A stretch of DNA of 64,000 bases, from NCBI RefSeq assembly GCF_037081715.1, contig NZ_JAZDDH010000001.1, positions 124,001 to 188,000 on the forward strand, written 5' to 3'. Origin of the DNA: Halalkalicoccus sp. CG83 (GTDB taxonomy: Archaea; Halobacteriota; Halobacteria; Halobacteriales; Halalkalicoccaceae). Positions 39,635 through 48,566 of this stretch are shown here, in pieces (the stretch's first letter is position 1; every line of letters starts with the position of its first letter). The notes beneath the pieces are model-generated. The model saw nothing but the letters and a program-made list of their open reading frames with translations, searched no databases and had not been told where the DNA came from. A program made the position numbers and the translations under genes.

Positions 39635-40429
39635 TCAGCGGTACTCCCCTTCTCCGTCGGTCGCGACGGGCTGGCGGCTTCCGGCCGGCGACCCCTCGAA
39701 CGTCGCGAGGGACCCGTCGGCGTCTTCCTCCTCCCCAGCGAGGGTCCGCTGTCGTTCGATCTCCGCGTGGATCGCGTCGGTCACCCGCCGGTCCCTGCCG
39801 AACGGATCGGCGAGGGCGATGCCGCCGCGATCGAGTTCGAGCTTCTCGGGGATCCGCTCGTCCGTCGTCCCGTTCCGCGTCAGGAACAGCGGTACCGCCA
39901 CGGCACGCTCCGTGTGGACGTTGTACCGGGCACACTCCACGGCGGGGTTCTGGAGGAGATAGCAGGTGACGACGTCCGCGTGGTTCGATCGTTCCCGGAT
40001 TCGAGCCGCGTGATACTCCGCCGTCTGCCGGTGATACGGCAGCGAGCTGCTGCCCAGTCCGATGAGGACGAGCGTCGTTCCCTCGGAATCGACGAGGTTC
40101 GCTGCCCGTTCCATGATCAGGGCGGTGAGCGTCGGACTCCGACCGATCGGCTCGCAGTAGCGAACCTCCGAGTCGAGATACGAGAGCGCGGCGGGAACCG
40201 CGTCGATCGTCTCGTGGGAGTGAGCGATACAGGCCGGAAGTACGAACGTTCGGTCCGCGTCGATCGACTCGAGCCGACCTCGAAGCTCGCGGACCGGTTC
40301 CTCCGCGTAGGTCGCGACGTGGACCGCGTCGACGACACCACGGTCCTCGAGGCGTGCGGCATGCGTTCGCAGCGTTTCCGTGTCCTGTGTACCTTCCCGA
40401 CCGATGAGCGTGAGTGCGTCGCCTGTCAT
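39635..40429 (-). CDS. Second CbiX-like chelatase
   Basis: 264-aa divergent member of the CbiX/SirB chelatase family. Two halves are visible: VDAVHVATYAEEPVRELRGRL...FVLPACIAHSHETIDAVPAAL, with a His pair (AHSHE), and TLVLIGLGSSSLPYHRQTAEYHAARI...AVAVPLFLTRNGTTDERIPEKL. The first half lacks the usual GHGSR opening (here LIGREGTQD). It converges on cbiE (10-nt gap) and its upstream region holds a TATA-like TTAAGTAAAG with the shared cobalamin motif. Whether it inserts cobalt or another metal cannot be told. Confidence 0.8.
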   Translation of the reverse strand: MTGDALTLIGREGTQDTETLRTHAARLEDRGVVDAVHVATYAEEPVRELRGRLESIDADRTFVLPACIAHSHETIDAVPAALSYLDSEVRYCEPIGRSPTLTALIMERAANLVDSEGTTLVLIGLGSSSLPYHRQTAEYHAARIRERSNHADVVTCYLLQNPAVECARYNVHTERAVAVPLFLTRNGTTDERIPEKLELDRGGIALADPFGRDRRVTDAIHAEIERQRTLAGEEEDADGSLATFEGSPAGSRQPVATDGEGEYR

Positions 40430-40732
40430 GGTCCCTCCGAATCCACAAATTGACTTTACTTAAGCCAAGTGGAGTTGTAGACGGTTCGTCAGAGAGTAGC
40501 ATATATCTTGGGATGGCCTCAGAATCCGCTCGATTCGACGGGAACCGGTAGCGACGGCGAGGCCGACGGCCGACCGCCAGCCCCGCACGAACCGGCCGAT
40601 ATGTGGATCTACCGACTAACTAAAGTACGCTTGTGCTAGAGACGGTACAACGATGTTCGGAAACGAGGCGCCCGGTCTAGAGATCGTGGAGTGGACGGTC
40701 GATCGATCGAAGTCCGCTCCGAGGAGCGGCGA
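40430..40732. promoter_or_regulatory. Divergent intergenic region CbiX-like / cobT
   Basis: 303 nt without a gene. The left end holds the promoter of the CbiX-like gene: minus strand TTAAGTAAAG about 25-35 nt before its ATG, overlapped by the shared motif (40463-40480: AGCCAAGTGGAGTTGTAG). The right half has AT-richer CGACTAACTAAAGTACGCTTG (40609-40629 region), a candidate TATA for cobT, and a GAGGAG SD at 40718-40723 supporting the start at 40733. Bases 40500-40600 show nothing recognisable. Confidence 0.5.
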
Positions 40733-41737
40733 ATGAGGCTGGTGGTGGTCGGCGGATCCACGCTGACCGCGGGGATCGACGGGATCAGTGCCGCGGGGGC
40801 GAACCGCGACGCGATGCTCCACACGCCGAGCGCCGATCTGGAAATCCTCGAGTACGGCGACGTTACGCTCGCGCCGGCCGTCCCGGTGAGCCCGTCGGGC
40901 TGTCCGACGCCGGCGGTCGTGACCCGCGCCGTCCGCGAACTGGTGGGGTTCGACGTGACCCCGCTCGGCGCGGGACTCGCGCGGTCGAGCGCGGCGCCGA
41001 CGGTCGATCTCGGCGACGGACCGGGTAGGGATGTCCGCGAGGAGGAGCCGGTCGCGAACGCCGGCGAACTGTTCGAATCCGCGCGGGAGTTCGCCCGGAG
41101 CCTCCCCGACTCGGCGCTGTTGATCGGCGAGACGATCCCGGGCGGGACGACCACCGCCATGGCCGTGCTCCGGGCGCTCGGCGAGCGCGCCGCCGTCTCC
41201 TCATCACTCCCGGAGAACCCGCTCGCGCTCAAGCGGCGGGTGGTCAGGGAGGCGCTGGCGGCGAGCGGCCTCGAGGTCGGCGACGCCGCAGGCAATCCGG
41301 TCGAGGCCGTTCGGCGCGTCGGAGACCCGGTATTGGCGGCGGTCGCCGGGCTGATCGTCGGCGCGACCGCCGCCGGAGTCGAGGTGACCCTGGGCGGCGG
41401 CACCCAGCTGGCGGCGGCAGCGGCGCTCGCGCGTCACGCGGGCGTCGAGGTGCCGGTGACGCTCGCGACCACCTCGTTCGTCGCCGGGGACGAGAGCGCC
41501 GGAATCGAGGGCTTGGCGTCGGATCTCGACCTCGACCTCCGGGTGACGGATCCCGGGTTCAGAGGGCAGGAGCATCCGGCGATGGCCGCATACGTCGCCG
41601 GGGAGGCGAAGGAGGGCGTCGGCATGGGCGGGGCACTTCTCCTCGCCGAGCGCGAAGACGTCTCGATGGCCGAGGTCCGCGAACGGATCGTGACGGTGTA
41701 CGACCGGGTGACGAAGACGGAGAAACCGCAGCCGTGA
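40733..41737 (+). CDS. cobT: Archaeal CobT-type nicotinate-nucleotide phosphoribosyltransferase
   Basis: 334 aa (start at ATG 40733, [17 protein letters not shown], supported by GAGGAG). This is the archaeal nicotinate-nucleotide:lower-base phosphoribosyltransferase family, which activates the lower ligand base for cobamide assembly. [70 protein letters not shown] and [22 protein letters not shown] are typical. cbiA follows with a GTGA overlap, so both belong to one transcript. Confidence 0.9.
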   Translation: MRLVVVGGSTLTAGIDGISAAGANRDAMLHTPSADLEILEYGDVTLAPAVPVSPSGCPTPAVVTRAVRELVGFDVTPLGAGLARSSAAPTVDLGDGPGRDVREEEPVANAGELFESAREFARSLPDSALLIGETIPGGTTTAMAVLRALGERAAVSSSLPENPLALKRRVVREALAASGLEVGDAAGNPVEAVRRVGDPVLAAVAGLIVGATAAGVEVTLGGGTQLAAAAALARHAGVEVPVTLATTSFVAGDESAGIEGLASDLDLDLRVTDPGFRGQEHPAMAAYVAGEAKEGVGMGGALLLAEREDVSMAEVRERIVTVYDRVTKTEKPQP

Positions 41738-43077
41738 GGGGGTTCGTCCTCGGGGGGACGGCCTCGGGCGTCGGCAAGACGGTCGCCACCCTCGCCGTCA
41801 TCCGCGCGCTCGATCGGGCGGGCCACGCGGTCCAGCCCGCGAAGGCCGGCCCCGACTTCATCGATCCGAGCCATCATCGGCAGGTCGCCGGCCGACCGTC
41901 GAGAACGCTCGACCTCTGGCTCCAGGGCGAGGAGGGAATTCTGCGGAACTACCACCGCGGCGAGAGCGTCGACGGGTCTCACCCGTCTTCCCGGGGGACG
42001 TCGTCCCCCGCAGTCTGCGTCGTCGAGGGGGTAATGGGGCTGTACGACGGCGACGGTTCCAGTACCGCGATGGTCGCCGAGGCGCTCGACCTGCCCGTCG
42101 TGCTCGTCGTCGACGCGAAGGCCGGCATGGAGAGCGTCGCCGCGACCGCGCTCGGCTTTCGGCGCTACGCCGAGCACGCCGGTCGCGATGTCGAGGTCGC
42201 CGGCATCCTCGCCCAGCGCGCCCACGGCGGGCGACACGAACGGGGCATTCGGGAGGCGCTTTCCGAGGGAATGGAGTACTTCGGACGGATCCCGCCCGAC
42301 CACCGACTCGAGATCCCCGATCGCCATCTCGGCCTGGAGATGGGTGGGGAGGCGCCGCTCGCGGAGGAGGCGCTCGACGCTGCGAGCGAGCACGTCCGGG
42401 TCGACCGACTGCTCAAGATCGCCCGCACGCCGCCGCGAGCGGCGGAGGACCGGTCCCAGGGAGAGGAGACCGGAAAGCGCGTCGCGATCGCCCGGGACGC
42501 CGCGTTCTGCTTCTACTACCCGGCGACGATCGAGCGTCTCGAGGAACGTGCCGAGCTCGTGACGTTCTCGCCGGTCGCGGACGACGCGGTCCCCGACTGC
42601 GACGCGGTCTACCTCCCCGGGGGCTATCCCGAACTTCACGCCGAGGCGCTCTCGGAGTCGCCCGCGCTCTCCCAGTTGGCCGAACGGGCGAGCGACGGAC
42701 TTCCGGTCCTCGGCGAGTGCGGCGGGCTGATGGCGCTCGCGGAGTCGCTCACGACCGTCGAGGACGAGACCCACTCGATGGCCGGCGTGCTCCCCGCCGA
42801 GGTGCGAATGTGCGAGCGGTACCAGGCGCTCGACCACGTCGAACTACGTTCGGAGGAGGGGACGCTCACCGCGGGCGCCGGCGAGTCGCTCCGGGGCCAC
42901 GAGTTCCACTACTCGAACGCCGAGGTCGACGGGGACGCCCGTTTCGCCTTCGAGATGGAGCGAGGTGACGGGATCGACGGCGAACACGACGGCCTGACCG
43001 AACACCGGGCGCTCGGAACGTACTGTCACGTCCACCCCGAGAGCGGGGCGTTCGACGCGTTTCTCGACTCGCTGTAA
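41734..43077 (+). CDS. cbiA: Cobyrinate a,c-diamide synthase CbiA
   Basis: 447 aa, glutamine-dependent amidation of the a and c carboxylates of cobyrinate. Starts at GTG overlapping the cobT stop. N-terminal P-loop [47 protein letters not shown]-terminal class I glutamine amidotransferase with [20 protein letters not shown] (Cys nucleophile) and GHEFHYSN. An insert (about [16 protein letters not shown]) splits YHRGE from VCVVEG and is encoded by two tandem palindromes; a second variable linker ([17 protein letters not shown]) also starts with palindromic DNA (42430-42445). Confidence 0.94.
   Translation: MRGFVLGGTASGVGKTVATLAVIRALDRAGHAVQPAKAGPDFIDPSHHRQVAGRPSRTLDLWLQGEEGILRNYHRGESVDGSHPSSRGTSSPAVCVVEGVMGLYDGDGSSTAMVAEALDLPVVLVVDAKAGMESVAATALGFRRYAEHAGRDVEVAGILAQRAHGGRHERGIREALSEGMEYFGRIPPDHRLEIPDRHLGLEMGGEAPLAEEALDAASEHVRVDRLLKIARTPPRAAEDRSQGEETGKRVAIARDAAFCFYYPATIERLEERAELVTFSPVADDAVPDCDAVYLPGGYPELHAEALSESPALSQLAERASDGLPVLGECGGLMALAESLTTVEDETHSMAGVLPAEVRMCERYQALDHVELRSEEGTLTAGAGESLRGHEFHYSNAEVDGDARFAFEMERGDGIDGEHDGLTEHRALGTYCHVHPESGAFDAFLDSL
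41971..42010. repeat. Tandem GAN-loop palindromes inside cbiA
   Basis: 41971-41987 is GACGGGT-CTC-ACCCGTC; four bases later 41992-42010 is CGGGGGAC-GTC-GTCCCCCG. Both are perfect inverted repeats with 3-nt NTC loops. They lie in frame and encode an insert absent from the family consensus. Same architecture as the elements in uvrC and cbiL. Confidence 0.8.
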
Positions 43078-43097
43078 CGGGCGAGGATCCCGGCGGC

Positions 43098-45152
43098 TCA
43101 GAACTCGGCTTCGGGTTCGGGGACGACGCCCTCGTCGACGGCGTCGAACTCCTCGCGCAGTTCGCGGATCCGGTCGCGGATGTCCGCCGCGAGTTCGAAC
43201 TCGAGGTTGCCCGCGGCCTCGTTCATCCGTTCCTCGAGCGCCTCGATCTGCTCGCGGGCGGCCTCCGCGTCCTCGGGGGCGTCGCCGGTCACGCCGCCGG
43301 TGTCGGTCTTGCTCCCCGGGAGGTTGGTCTCGCCGACCGCCTTCTCGATCGTCGTCGGCGTGTTGCCGTGCTCCTCGTTGAACTCGCGCTGGATCTCGCG
43401 GCGCCGCCGGGTCTCCTCGATCGCCTCGCTCATGGCGTCGGTCGTCTCGTCGGCGTAGAGGACGACCTCGCCCTCGACGTTTCTCGCCGCACGCCCCATC
43501 GTCTGGATGAGGGTGGTGCGAGAGCGCAGGAACCCCTGCTGGTCGGCGTCGAGGATCGCAACTAGAGAGACCTCGGGGATGTCGAGCCCCTCCCGCAGCA
43601 GGTTGATGCCCACGAGGACGTCGAACTCCCCTAATCGAAGGCCGCGGATGAGTTCGTGGCGTTCGAGGGTGTCGGTCTCGTCGTGCATGTACTCGACCGC
43701 GACGCCCGCGTTCTCGAGGTACTCGGTGAGGTCCTCGGCCATCCGTTTCGTGAGCGTAGTCACGAGCGTTCGTTCGTCGCGCTCGATGCGCTCGTCGATC
43801 CGGGCCATCAGATCGTCGATCTGGCCCTCGGCGCTCTCGACCTCGACGGCGGGGTCGACCAGGTGGGTCGGTCGAACGATCTGCTCGACCACCTGATCGC
43901 TGGTCTCGCGCTCGTAGTCGCCCGGCGTCGCGCTCACGTACAGCCGGCGGTCGACGCGCTCCTCGAACTCCTCGAAGGTGAGCGGGCGGTTGTCGTACGC
44001 GGTCGGCAGACGGAAGCCGTTCTCGACCAGCGAGTCCTTTCGCGACTTATCGCCCGCGTACTGGCCCTTGATCTGCGGGATCGTCTGGTGGGACTCGTCG
44101 ATCACCGTGAGGAAGTCGTCGGGGAAGTAATCGAGCAGGGTGAACGGTGGATCGCCCGACTCGCGGTCCGAGAAGTAGAGCGAGTAGTTCTCGATCCCCG
44201 AGCAGTAGCCCGTCTCGCGGAGCATTTCCAGGTCGAAGGTGGTCCGCTCCTCGATTCGCTGGGCCGCGAGCATGTCGCCGTTGCGCTCGAAGTAGCGGAT
44301 CCGCTTCTCCAGATCGTCCTCGATCTCGGTGATCGCGCTCTGGAGGCGGGACTCGGGGATCGAGTAGTGCTCCGCGGGGTGGACGAGCACGGCGGGCTCC
44401 TCGCTCTTGAGCTCGCCCTCGAGCGGATCGAGCTTGCTCAGTTTGTCTATCTCGTCGCCCCAGAACTCCACGCGGACGGCGTAGCGGCCGTACATCGGGA
44501 AGATCTCGACGGTGTCGCCTCGCACGCGGAAGGTCCCCTGGGTGAAGTCGACGTCGTTTCGTTCGTAGTTCAGGTCCACGAGGCGCTTCAGGAGCTCGTC
44601 GCGGTCGATCTCCTCGCCGCGCTCGAGCCGCAGGCTCATGTCGACGTAGTTCCGCGGGTCACCGAGACCGTAAATGGCCGACACCGAGGCGACGACGATC
44701 ACGTCGTCGCGCGTGAGCAGCGAGCGGGTCGCGGAGTGGCGCAGCCGATCGATCTCGTCGTTGATCGAGGCGTCCTTGTCGATGTAGGTGTCGCTCTGCT
44801 CGACGTACGCCTCGGGCTGGTAGTAGTCGTAGTAGGAGACGAAGTACTCGACGGCGTTGTCCGGAAAGAGGTTCCTGAACTCCTCGTAGAGCTGGGCGGC
44901 GAGCGTCTTGTTGTGGGCGATCACCAGCGTCGGCTGCTGGAGCTCCTCGATCGCCCAGCTCACGGTGTTGGTCTTGCCCGACCCCGTCACGCCGAGCAGC
45001 GTCTGGCGCGTCGCGCCGTTCTCGTAGCCCTCGACGAGCTGTTCGATCGCCTCGGGCTGGTCGCCAGCGGGCTCGAAGGGCGCGTCGACCCTGAAGGGCT
45101 TCTCGGCCTCCGGCGTGTCGGGCTGGAGCGGGCCCGAGTGTGCGTCGCTCAT
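43098..45152 (-). CDS. uvrB: Excinuclease ABC subunit B
   Basis: 684-aa DNA-damage-verifying helicase-like subunit of UvrABC. Walker [16 protein letters not shown] (~54-68), beta-hairpin region [13 protein letters not shown], motif [24 protein letters not shown], later helicase motifs [47 protein letters not shown] and QTMGRAARN. The C-terminal UVR motif ([28 protein letters not shown]) binds UvrC. Full family length. It lies to the right of the cobalamin island, with uvrC on its left side. Confidence 0.97.
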   Translation of the reverse strand: MSDAHSGPLQPDTPEAEKPFRVDAPFEPAGDQPEAIEQLVEGYENGATRQTLLGVTGSGKTNTVSWAIEELQQPTLVIAHNKTLAAQLYEEFRNLFPDNAVEYFVSYYDYYQPEAYVEQSDTYIDKDASINDEIDRLRHSATRSLLTRDDVIVVASVSAIYGLGDPRNYVDMSLRLERGEEIDRDELLKRLVDLNYERNDVDFTQGTFRVRGDTVEIFPMYGRYAVRVEFWGDEIDKLSKLDPLEGELKSEEPAVLVHPAEHYSIPESRLQSAITEIEDDLEKRIRYFERNGDMLAAQRIEERTTFDLEMLRETGYCSGIENYSLYFSDRESGDPPFTLLDYFPDDFLTVIDESHQTIPQIKGQYAGDKSRKDSLVENGFRLPTAYDNRPLTFEEFEERVDRRLYVSATPGDYERETSDQVVEQIVRPTHLVDPAVEVESAEGQIDDLMARIDERIERDERTLVTTLTKRMAEDLTEYLENAGVAVEYMHDETDTLERHELIRGLRLGEFDVLVGINLLREGLDIPEVSLVAILDADQQGFLRSRTTLIQTMGRAARNVEGEVVLYADETTDAMSEAIEETRRRREIQREFNEEHGNTPTTIEKAVGETNLPGSKTDTGGVTGDAPEDAEAAREQIEALEERMNEAAGNLEFELAADIRDRIRELREEFDAVDEGVVPEPEAEF

Positions 45153-45289
45153 CGGAGGAGAGAGGGGTTCGAGGCACTTGACCCGCTCGCCTGTACGGCG
45201 AACGTGACCCGTTTGAGAGACGAGATCACGTCCTCGTCTTCTATTGATATCACGAGTGGTTTATCGCCGTTGCTAGCGTATCCCTAGGT

Positions 45290-45730
45290 ATGGCTACACG
45301 AACACACGCCCATGCTGAAGAGAACAAGCGGATCGCTCGTCGGGTCCCTGAGGAGATCGCCACGAAACGGAATCTCGATCTGACCGACGAGGTGTTCGCT
45401 GAAGACGCCGTCGAACACGCTCCCTACGGGGATTCTCGGGGAGTAGCGGCGCTCCGAGCGGATTTCAATCGGTTCCTCGCCGCGTTCCCCGATTTCTCGG
45501 CGACGGTCGAGGACATCGTCGCCGAAGGGGATACGGTCGCCATGCGCGTTACGCTCCGGGGTACCCAGGAGGGGGAGTTCATGGAAATCGAGCCGACCGG
45601 CCGGGAGTTCGAGATCCAGAACATGGTCTTCACGCGTATCGAAGGCGGTAAGATCGCCGAACGGTGGCTCCAACCCGACATACACGGGCTGTTTCGACAA
45701 CTCGGTGCGGTCGAATCGCCCGTCGCATAG
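45290..45730 (+). CDS. SnoaL-like (NTF2-fold) ester cyclase family protein
   Basis: 146 aa. NKRIARRVPEEIATKRNLDLTDEVFAEDAVEH, FNRFLAAFPDFSATVEDIVAEGDTVAMRVTLRGTQEGEF and GREFEIQNMVFTRIEGGKIAERWLQPDIHGLFRQLG follow the SnoaL/polyketide-cyclase NTF2-like plan. No pathway partner lies nearby, so a role in polyketide metabolism should not be assumed. TTTATC at 45260-45265, about 25 nt before the ATG, suggests a leaderless transcript. Confidence 0.82.
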   Translation: MATRTHAHAEENKRIARRVPEEIATKRNLDLTDEVFAEDAVEHAPYGDSRGVAALRADFNRFLAAFPDFSATVEDIVAEGDTVAMRVTLRGTQEGEFMEIEPTGREFEIQNMVFTRIEGGKIAERWLQPDIHGLFRQLGAVESPVA

Positions 45731-45915
45731 CGTAGCCTCTGACCGGCGTTTACACGGTTTCCGGGGCTCGTACGATGGGCGATCTACTCGCTCGAGGGAC
45801 GACTGAGAAGCGGGCACCGACGCGCGGCGTCCGTTCCGGCCGTCCAGCTGATACGCACCGTGGGGTTCGACTGCAAGGGGAACCCTCAACGGGACGGGTC
45901 GAGTAGCCCGAACCA

Positions 45916-46677
45916 GTGAGTTTCGCGTTCGGCGCCGAAATCCTCCTCGCCCTCACGTTGCTCTCCTTTCTCGGCGGAATCATCGTCGCCACGATCGGCC
46001 CCGGCGGAATCCTCATCGTCACGGGGCTCTACCTGCTGACCTCGCTCTCGAGCGCCCAGGTCGCGGGCACCTCGAGCGCGACGTTCACCGTCGGCGCGGT
46101 GCTGGGGAGTCTCGTCTACGCGCGTTCCGGCGAGATCGACTGGCGGGTCGCGGGCGTCGTCAGCGCCGCGGCCGCCGCCGGCACGTGGCTCGGCGTCCAG
46201 GCCAACGCCTACCTCTCACGGGAGCTCTACGGGCTGATCCTGGCCGCGCTGCTCGCGGCGGTCGGTTGCAACATCCTCTACCGGGAGTACCGCGACCTCG
46301 AACCCCGCTTCGATCTCGGACGCGAGGGGCTCGACCTCGTCGCGTTCGTCGGCATCGGGCTGGTGATCGGCGTCTTCGGCGGGCTGTTGGGCATCGGCGG
46401 CGCGGCGCTCTCGGCACCCGCACTCGTGCTCGTCGGCGTCCCCATGCTCGCGACGATCGCGATCACGCAGGTCGTCGTCGTGTTCACCGCGCTGTTCACG
46501 ACGGTCAACTACCTGCTGCTCGGCGCGGTCGTCACCCCGCTGGTCTTCCTCGTCACGGCTGCCTACCTCGGAGGCGTTACCCTCGGCTGGTGGCTCGCCC
46601 ACCAGATCGCCACCGACCGGCTGAAGCTTGCGCTGGGGGTCGTCCTGCTGGGGCTCGCGGCCTCGCTCGTGATCTGA
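45916..46677 (+). CDS. TauE/SafE family membrane permease
   Basis: 253 aa, start GTG at 45916. About eight hydrophobic segments with two repeats of the TauE/SafE glycine-rich helix motif: LLSFLGGIIVATIGPGGILIVTGLY near the start and GLVIGVFGGLLGIGGAALSAPALVLVG in the middle; these are the DUF81 hallmarks. The family exports or imports sulfur or carbon acids (sulfite, taurine products, sulfoacetate); the substrate here is unknown. It stands alone. Confidence 0.88.
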   Translation: MSFAFGAEILLALTLLSFLGGIIVATIGPGGILIVTGLYLLTSLSSAQVAGTSSATFTVGAVLGSLVYARSGEIDWRVAGVVSAAAAAGTWLGVQANAYLSRELYGLILAALLAAVGCNILYREYRDLEPRFDLGREGLDLVAFVGIGLVIGVFGGLLGIGGAALSAPALVLVGVPMLATIAITQVVVVFTALFTTVNYLLLGAVVTPLVFLVTAAYLGGVTLGWWLAHQIATDRLKLALGVVLLGLAASLVI

Positions 46678-46822
46678 GGGCGACGTGGGCGATCCGGTTC
46701 GCGTGCCACGCCGGGGGCGAGCGCCGGCTCCGGGAGTCGCGGGTAGGACGGATGGATCGACGCTCGTGGCCGCGTTCCGGCCGTCGCAACCGTTATCAGG
46801 CGGACGACGAATCGTTCGACGG

Positions 46823-48361
46823 ATGAAGGTCACCGACGCGCTCGACGCCGCCATCTCGACGCTGGTCGAACGTCCGGCGTCGATCCTGCCGGCCTACCTG
46901 ATCGGCCAGGGTGCCGGTACGGTCGCTCGGACGATCCCCTTCGTGGGACTGTTCGTCGTCTACCTACTGTTGCGCGCGGACGGTCGGATCGCCGCTCTCG
47001 AGGACGCGCTTCGGGAGAGCGACGCGATCGCCCTGAGCGAGCCGGAGGCGATCGATGCCGGGACCGCGCCCGTCGGCGGGCTCGAGGCCGCGGTCTCGAA
47101 CCTGCTCACCCCGGGCGTAATCGCTGTGCTCGTGCTCTCGGCGCTGCTCGGACTGATCGCGTTCGTCCTCGTCGACGCGACGATCCGCGCCGGACAGGTC
47201 CACACGGTCTACGCCGCCCTCCAGGGTCGGGCCCCGCTCGAGGCGGGCGTCGCGGGGGCGATCCGCGACGCCCGGCCGTTCGTCGGCCTCCGGCTCCTCG
47301 AGTACGGCCTCTACCTACTCGTGACGGCTGTCTACGGACTCGTCGTCCTCGTCGCGGGCGCGATCTACGCCGCGGACGGGGGGATCGGACTGCTGGTCGC
47401 GGCCGTCGCCGCGCTGCTCGCCCCGATCTGGCTGCTCTCGGTGGTGGTGATCGCCGCCGTCTTCCTCTTCGCCCCGCAGGCGATCGTGATCGACGACCGG
47501 GGGACGCTCTCCGGACTGAAGGCCGGCGTGGGGTTCGTCCGCCGCCGCCCCGGCGCGTTCGCCGTCTACGTCGCCGTCGCGATCGGCGTCTCGACGGCAC
47601 TCGGCCTGCTGGGTGCCGTCCTCGCGGTGCTCGGCGGCGCGCAGGTCGCGAGCGTGCTGGCACTGCTGATCGTGGCGCCGTTTCTCGGCCTGCTCAAGAC
47701 GGCCGTCTACGCCGAGGGCGCGCGGATCGATCCCGACCCGCTGCTGTCGGGTACTCGACGGCCCGTCGCTGCCCGCGCTCGCGACGCCTGGCGGACGAGT
47801 CTCGGAACGCTGTGGTCGTTCACCAGGCGAACGCCCGGACTGAGCGCGCTGAGCCTCGCGCTGTTCGGCGTCGGCGTTCTGGGGGGCTACTACGCCGTCG
47901 CCGGGTTCGCCATCGGAACGTCTCCGCCCCAGGACCCTGCCGGGGCGTTCGGCTCGATCCCGATCGGGACCTTCGCGCTGATCGCGGCGAACAACTGGCT
48001 GGTCGCCGTCGGCCAGTCGTACGCGGGACTCGCGCTCGGGCTCCCGACCGTCGTGAACCTGCTGTTCAACGGCGTCGTGGTCGGTCTGGTCTCGGGACTG
48101 AGCGACGACCTCCTGCTCGTCGCCGCGCTCGTCGTCCCTCACGCACTGCTCGAGGTGCCCGCGCTCGCGATATCGGGAGCGCTCGGTCTCCACCTCGCGC
48201 GCGTCGGTTGGCGGCGCGCCCGTGGCCGAGTCGACGACGCGGCGCTCGCCGCGGAGCTACGGACCGCCTTCTGGGTGCTCGTCGGCCTCGCGATGCTCTT
48301 CGTGATCGCCGCGTTCGTCGAGGCCTTCCTCACCCCCCGGATCGCCGGCTGGTTGGTGTAG
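46823..48361 (+). CDS. Polytopic membrane protein, function unknown
   Basis: 512 aa from the ATG at 46823 (MKVTDALDAAISTLVERPASILPAYL). About ten or more hydrophobic stretches. GLKAGVGFVRRRPGAFAVYVAVAIG and DAWRTSLGTLWSFTRRTPG show the repeated glycosyl-membrane-anchor-like helices of haloarchaeal 'stage II sporulation SpoIIM/DUF' style proteins. The C-terminal third (NLLFNGVVVGLVSGLSDDLLLVAALVVPHALLEVPALAISGALGLHLARV) strongly resembles SpoIIM (PHGxxElPa). Role unknown. The stop codon overlaps an origin-recognition-box-like element at 48361. Confidence 0.65.
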   Translation: MKVTDALDAAISTLVERPASILPAYLIGQGAGTVARTIPFVGLFVVYLLLRADGRIAALEDALRESDAIALSEPEAIDAGTAPVGGLEAAVSNLLTPGVIAVLVLSALLGLIAFVLVDATIRAGQVHTVYAALQGRAPLEAGVAGAIRDARPFVGLRLLEYGLYLLVTAVYGLVVLVAGAIYAADGGIGLLVAAVAALLAPIWLLSVVVIAAVFLFAPQAIVIDDRGTLSGLKAGVGFVRRRPGAFAVYVAVAIGVSTALGLLGAVLAVLGGAQVASVLALLIVAPFLGLLKTAVYAEGARIDPDPLLSGTRRPVAARARDAWRTSLGTLWSFTRRTPGLSALSLALFGVGVLGGYYAVAGFAIGTSPPQDPAGAFGSIPIGTFALIAANNWLVAVGQSYAGLALGLPTVVNLLFNGVVVGLVSGLSDDLLLVAALVVPHALLEVPALAISGALGLHLARVGWRRARGRVDDAALAAELRTAFWVLVGLAMLFVIAAFVEAFLTPRIAGWLV

Positions 48362-48386
48362 TTCCAGGCGAAACGAAGGGGTTGTG
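48361..48386 (+). other. Origin-recognition-box-like element (plus orientation)
   Basis: TTCCAGGCGAAACGAAGGGG followed by TTG, starting at the last base of the preceding stop codon. It has the ORB core (TCCA..CGAAACGA) and the G-string, and is nearly identical to elements at the origin 5.6 kb to the right. Confidence 0.65.
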
Positions 48387-48566
48387 AACGAGCCACGAAT
48401 TCTCTCTCACTGACTGGTTCGTGGATGAAAGATATTTCGGCCGCGACGATTGCCGATGACCCCGTTTCAGTCCGTCGGTTTCGACGGCGGAACGCGCTCC
48501 GGTGGACCGGCGGATCTCGGGGCCATCACAGCGGGTTGCGTTTCCGGTGGAACGCGACGGCGGTGG
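48387..48566. other. Intergenic region with a second weak ORB-like core
   Basis: 180 nt between convergent genes. An AT-richer piece (GAATTCTCTCTCACTGACTGG, read here as 48398-48418) is followed at 48533-48553 by a minus-strand TTCCACCGGAAACGCAACCC, which keeps the ORB core but lacks the G-string. GAAACGGGG on the minus strand near 48463-48475 is a still weaker match. Confidence 0.4.

Noticed and set aside
48459-48478. GAAACGGGG on the minus strand as a further ORB
   Set aside because: It lacks the TCCA half of the dyad; kept only as a weak note in the intergenic entry.
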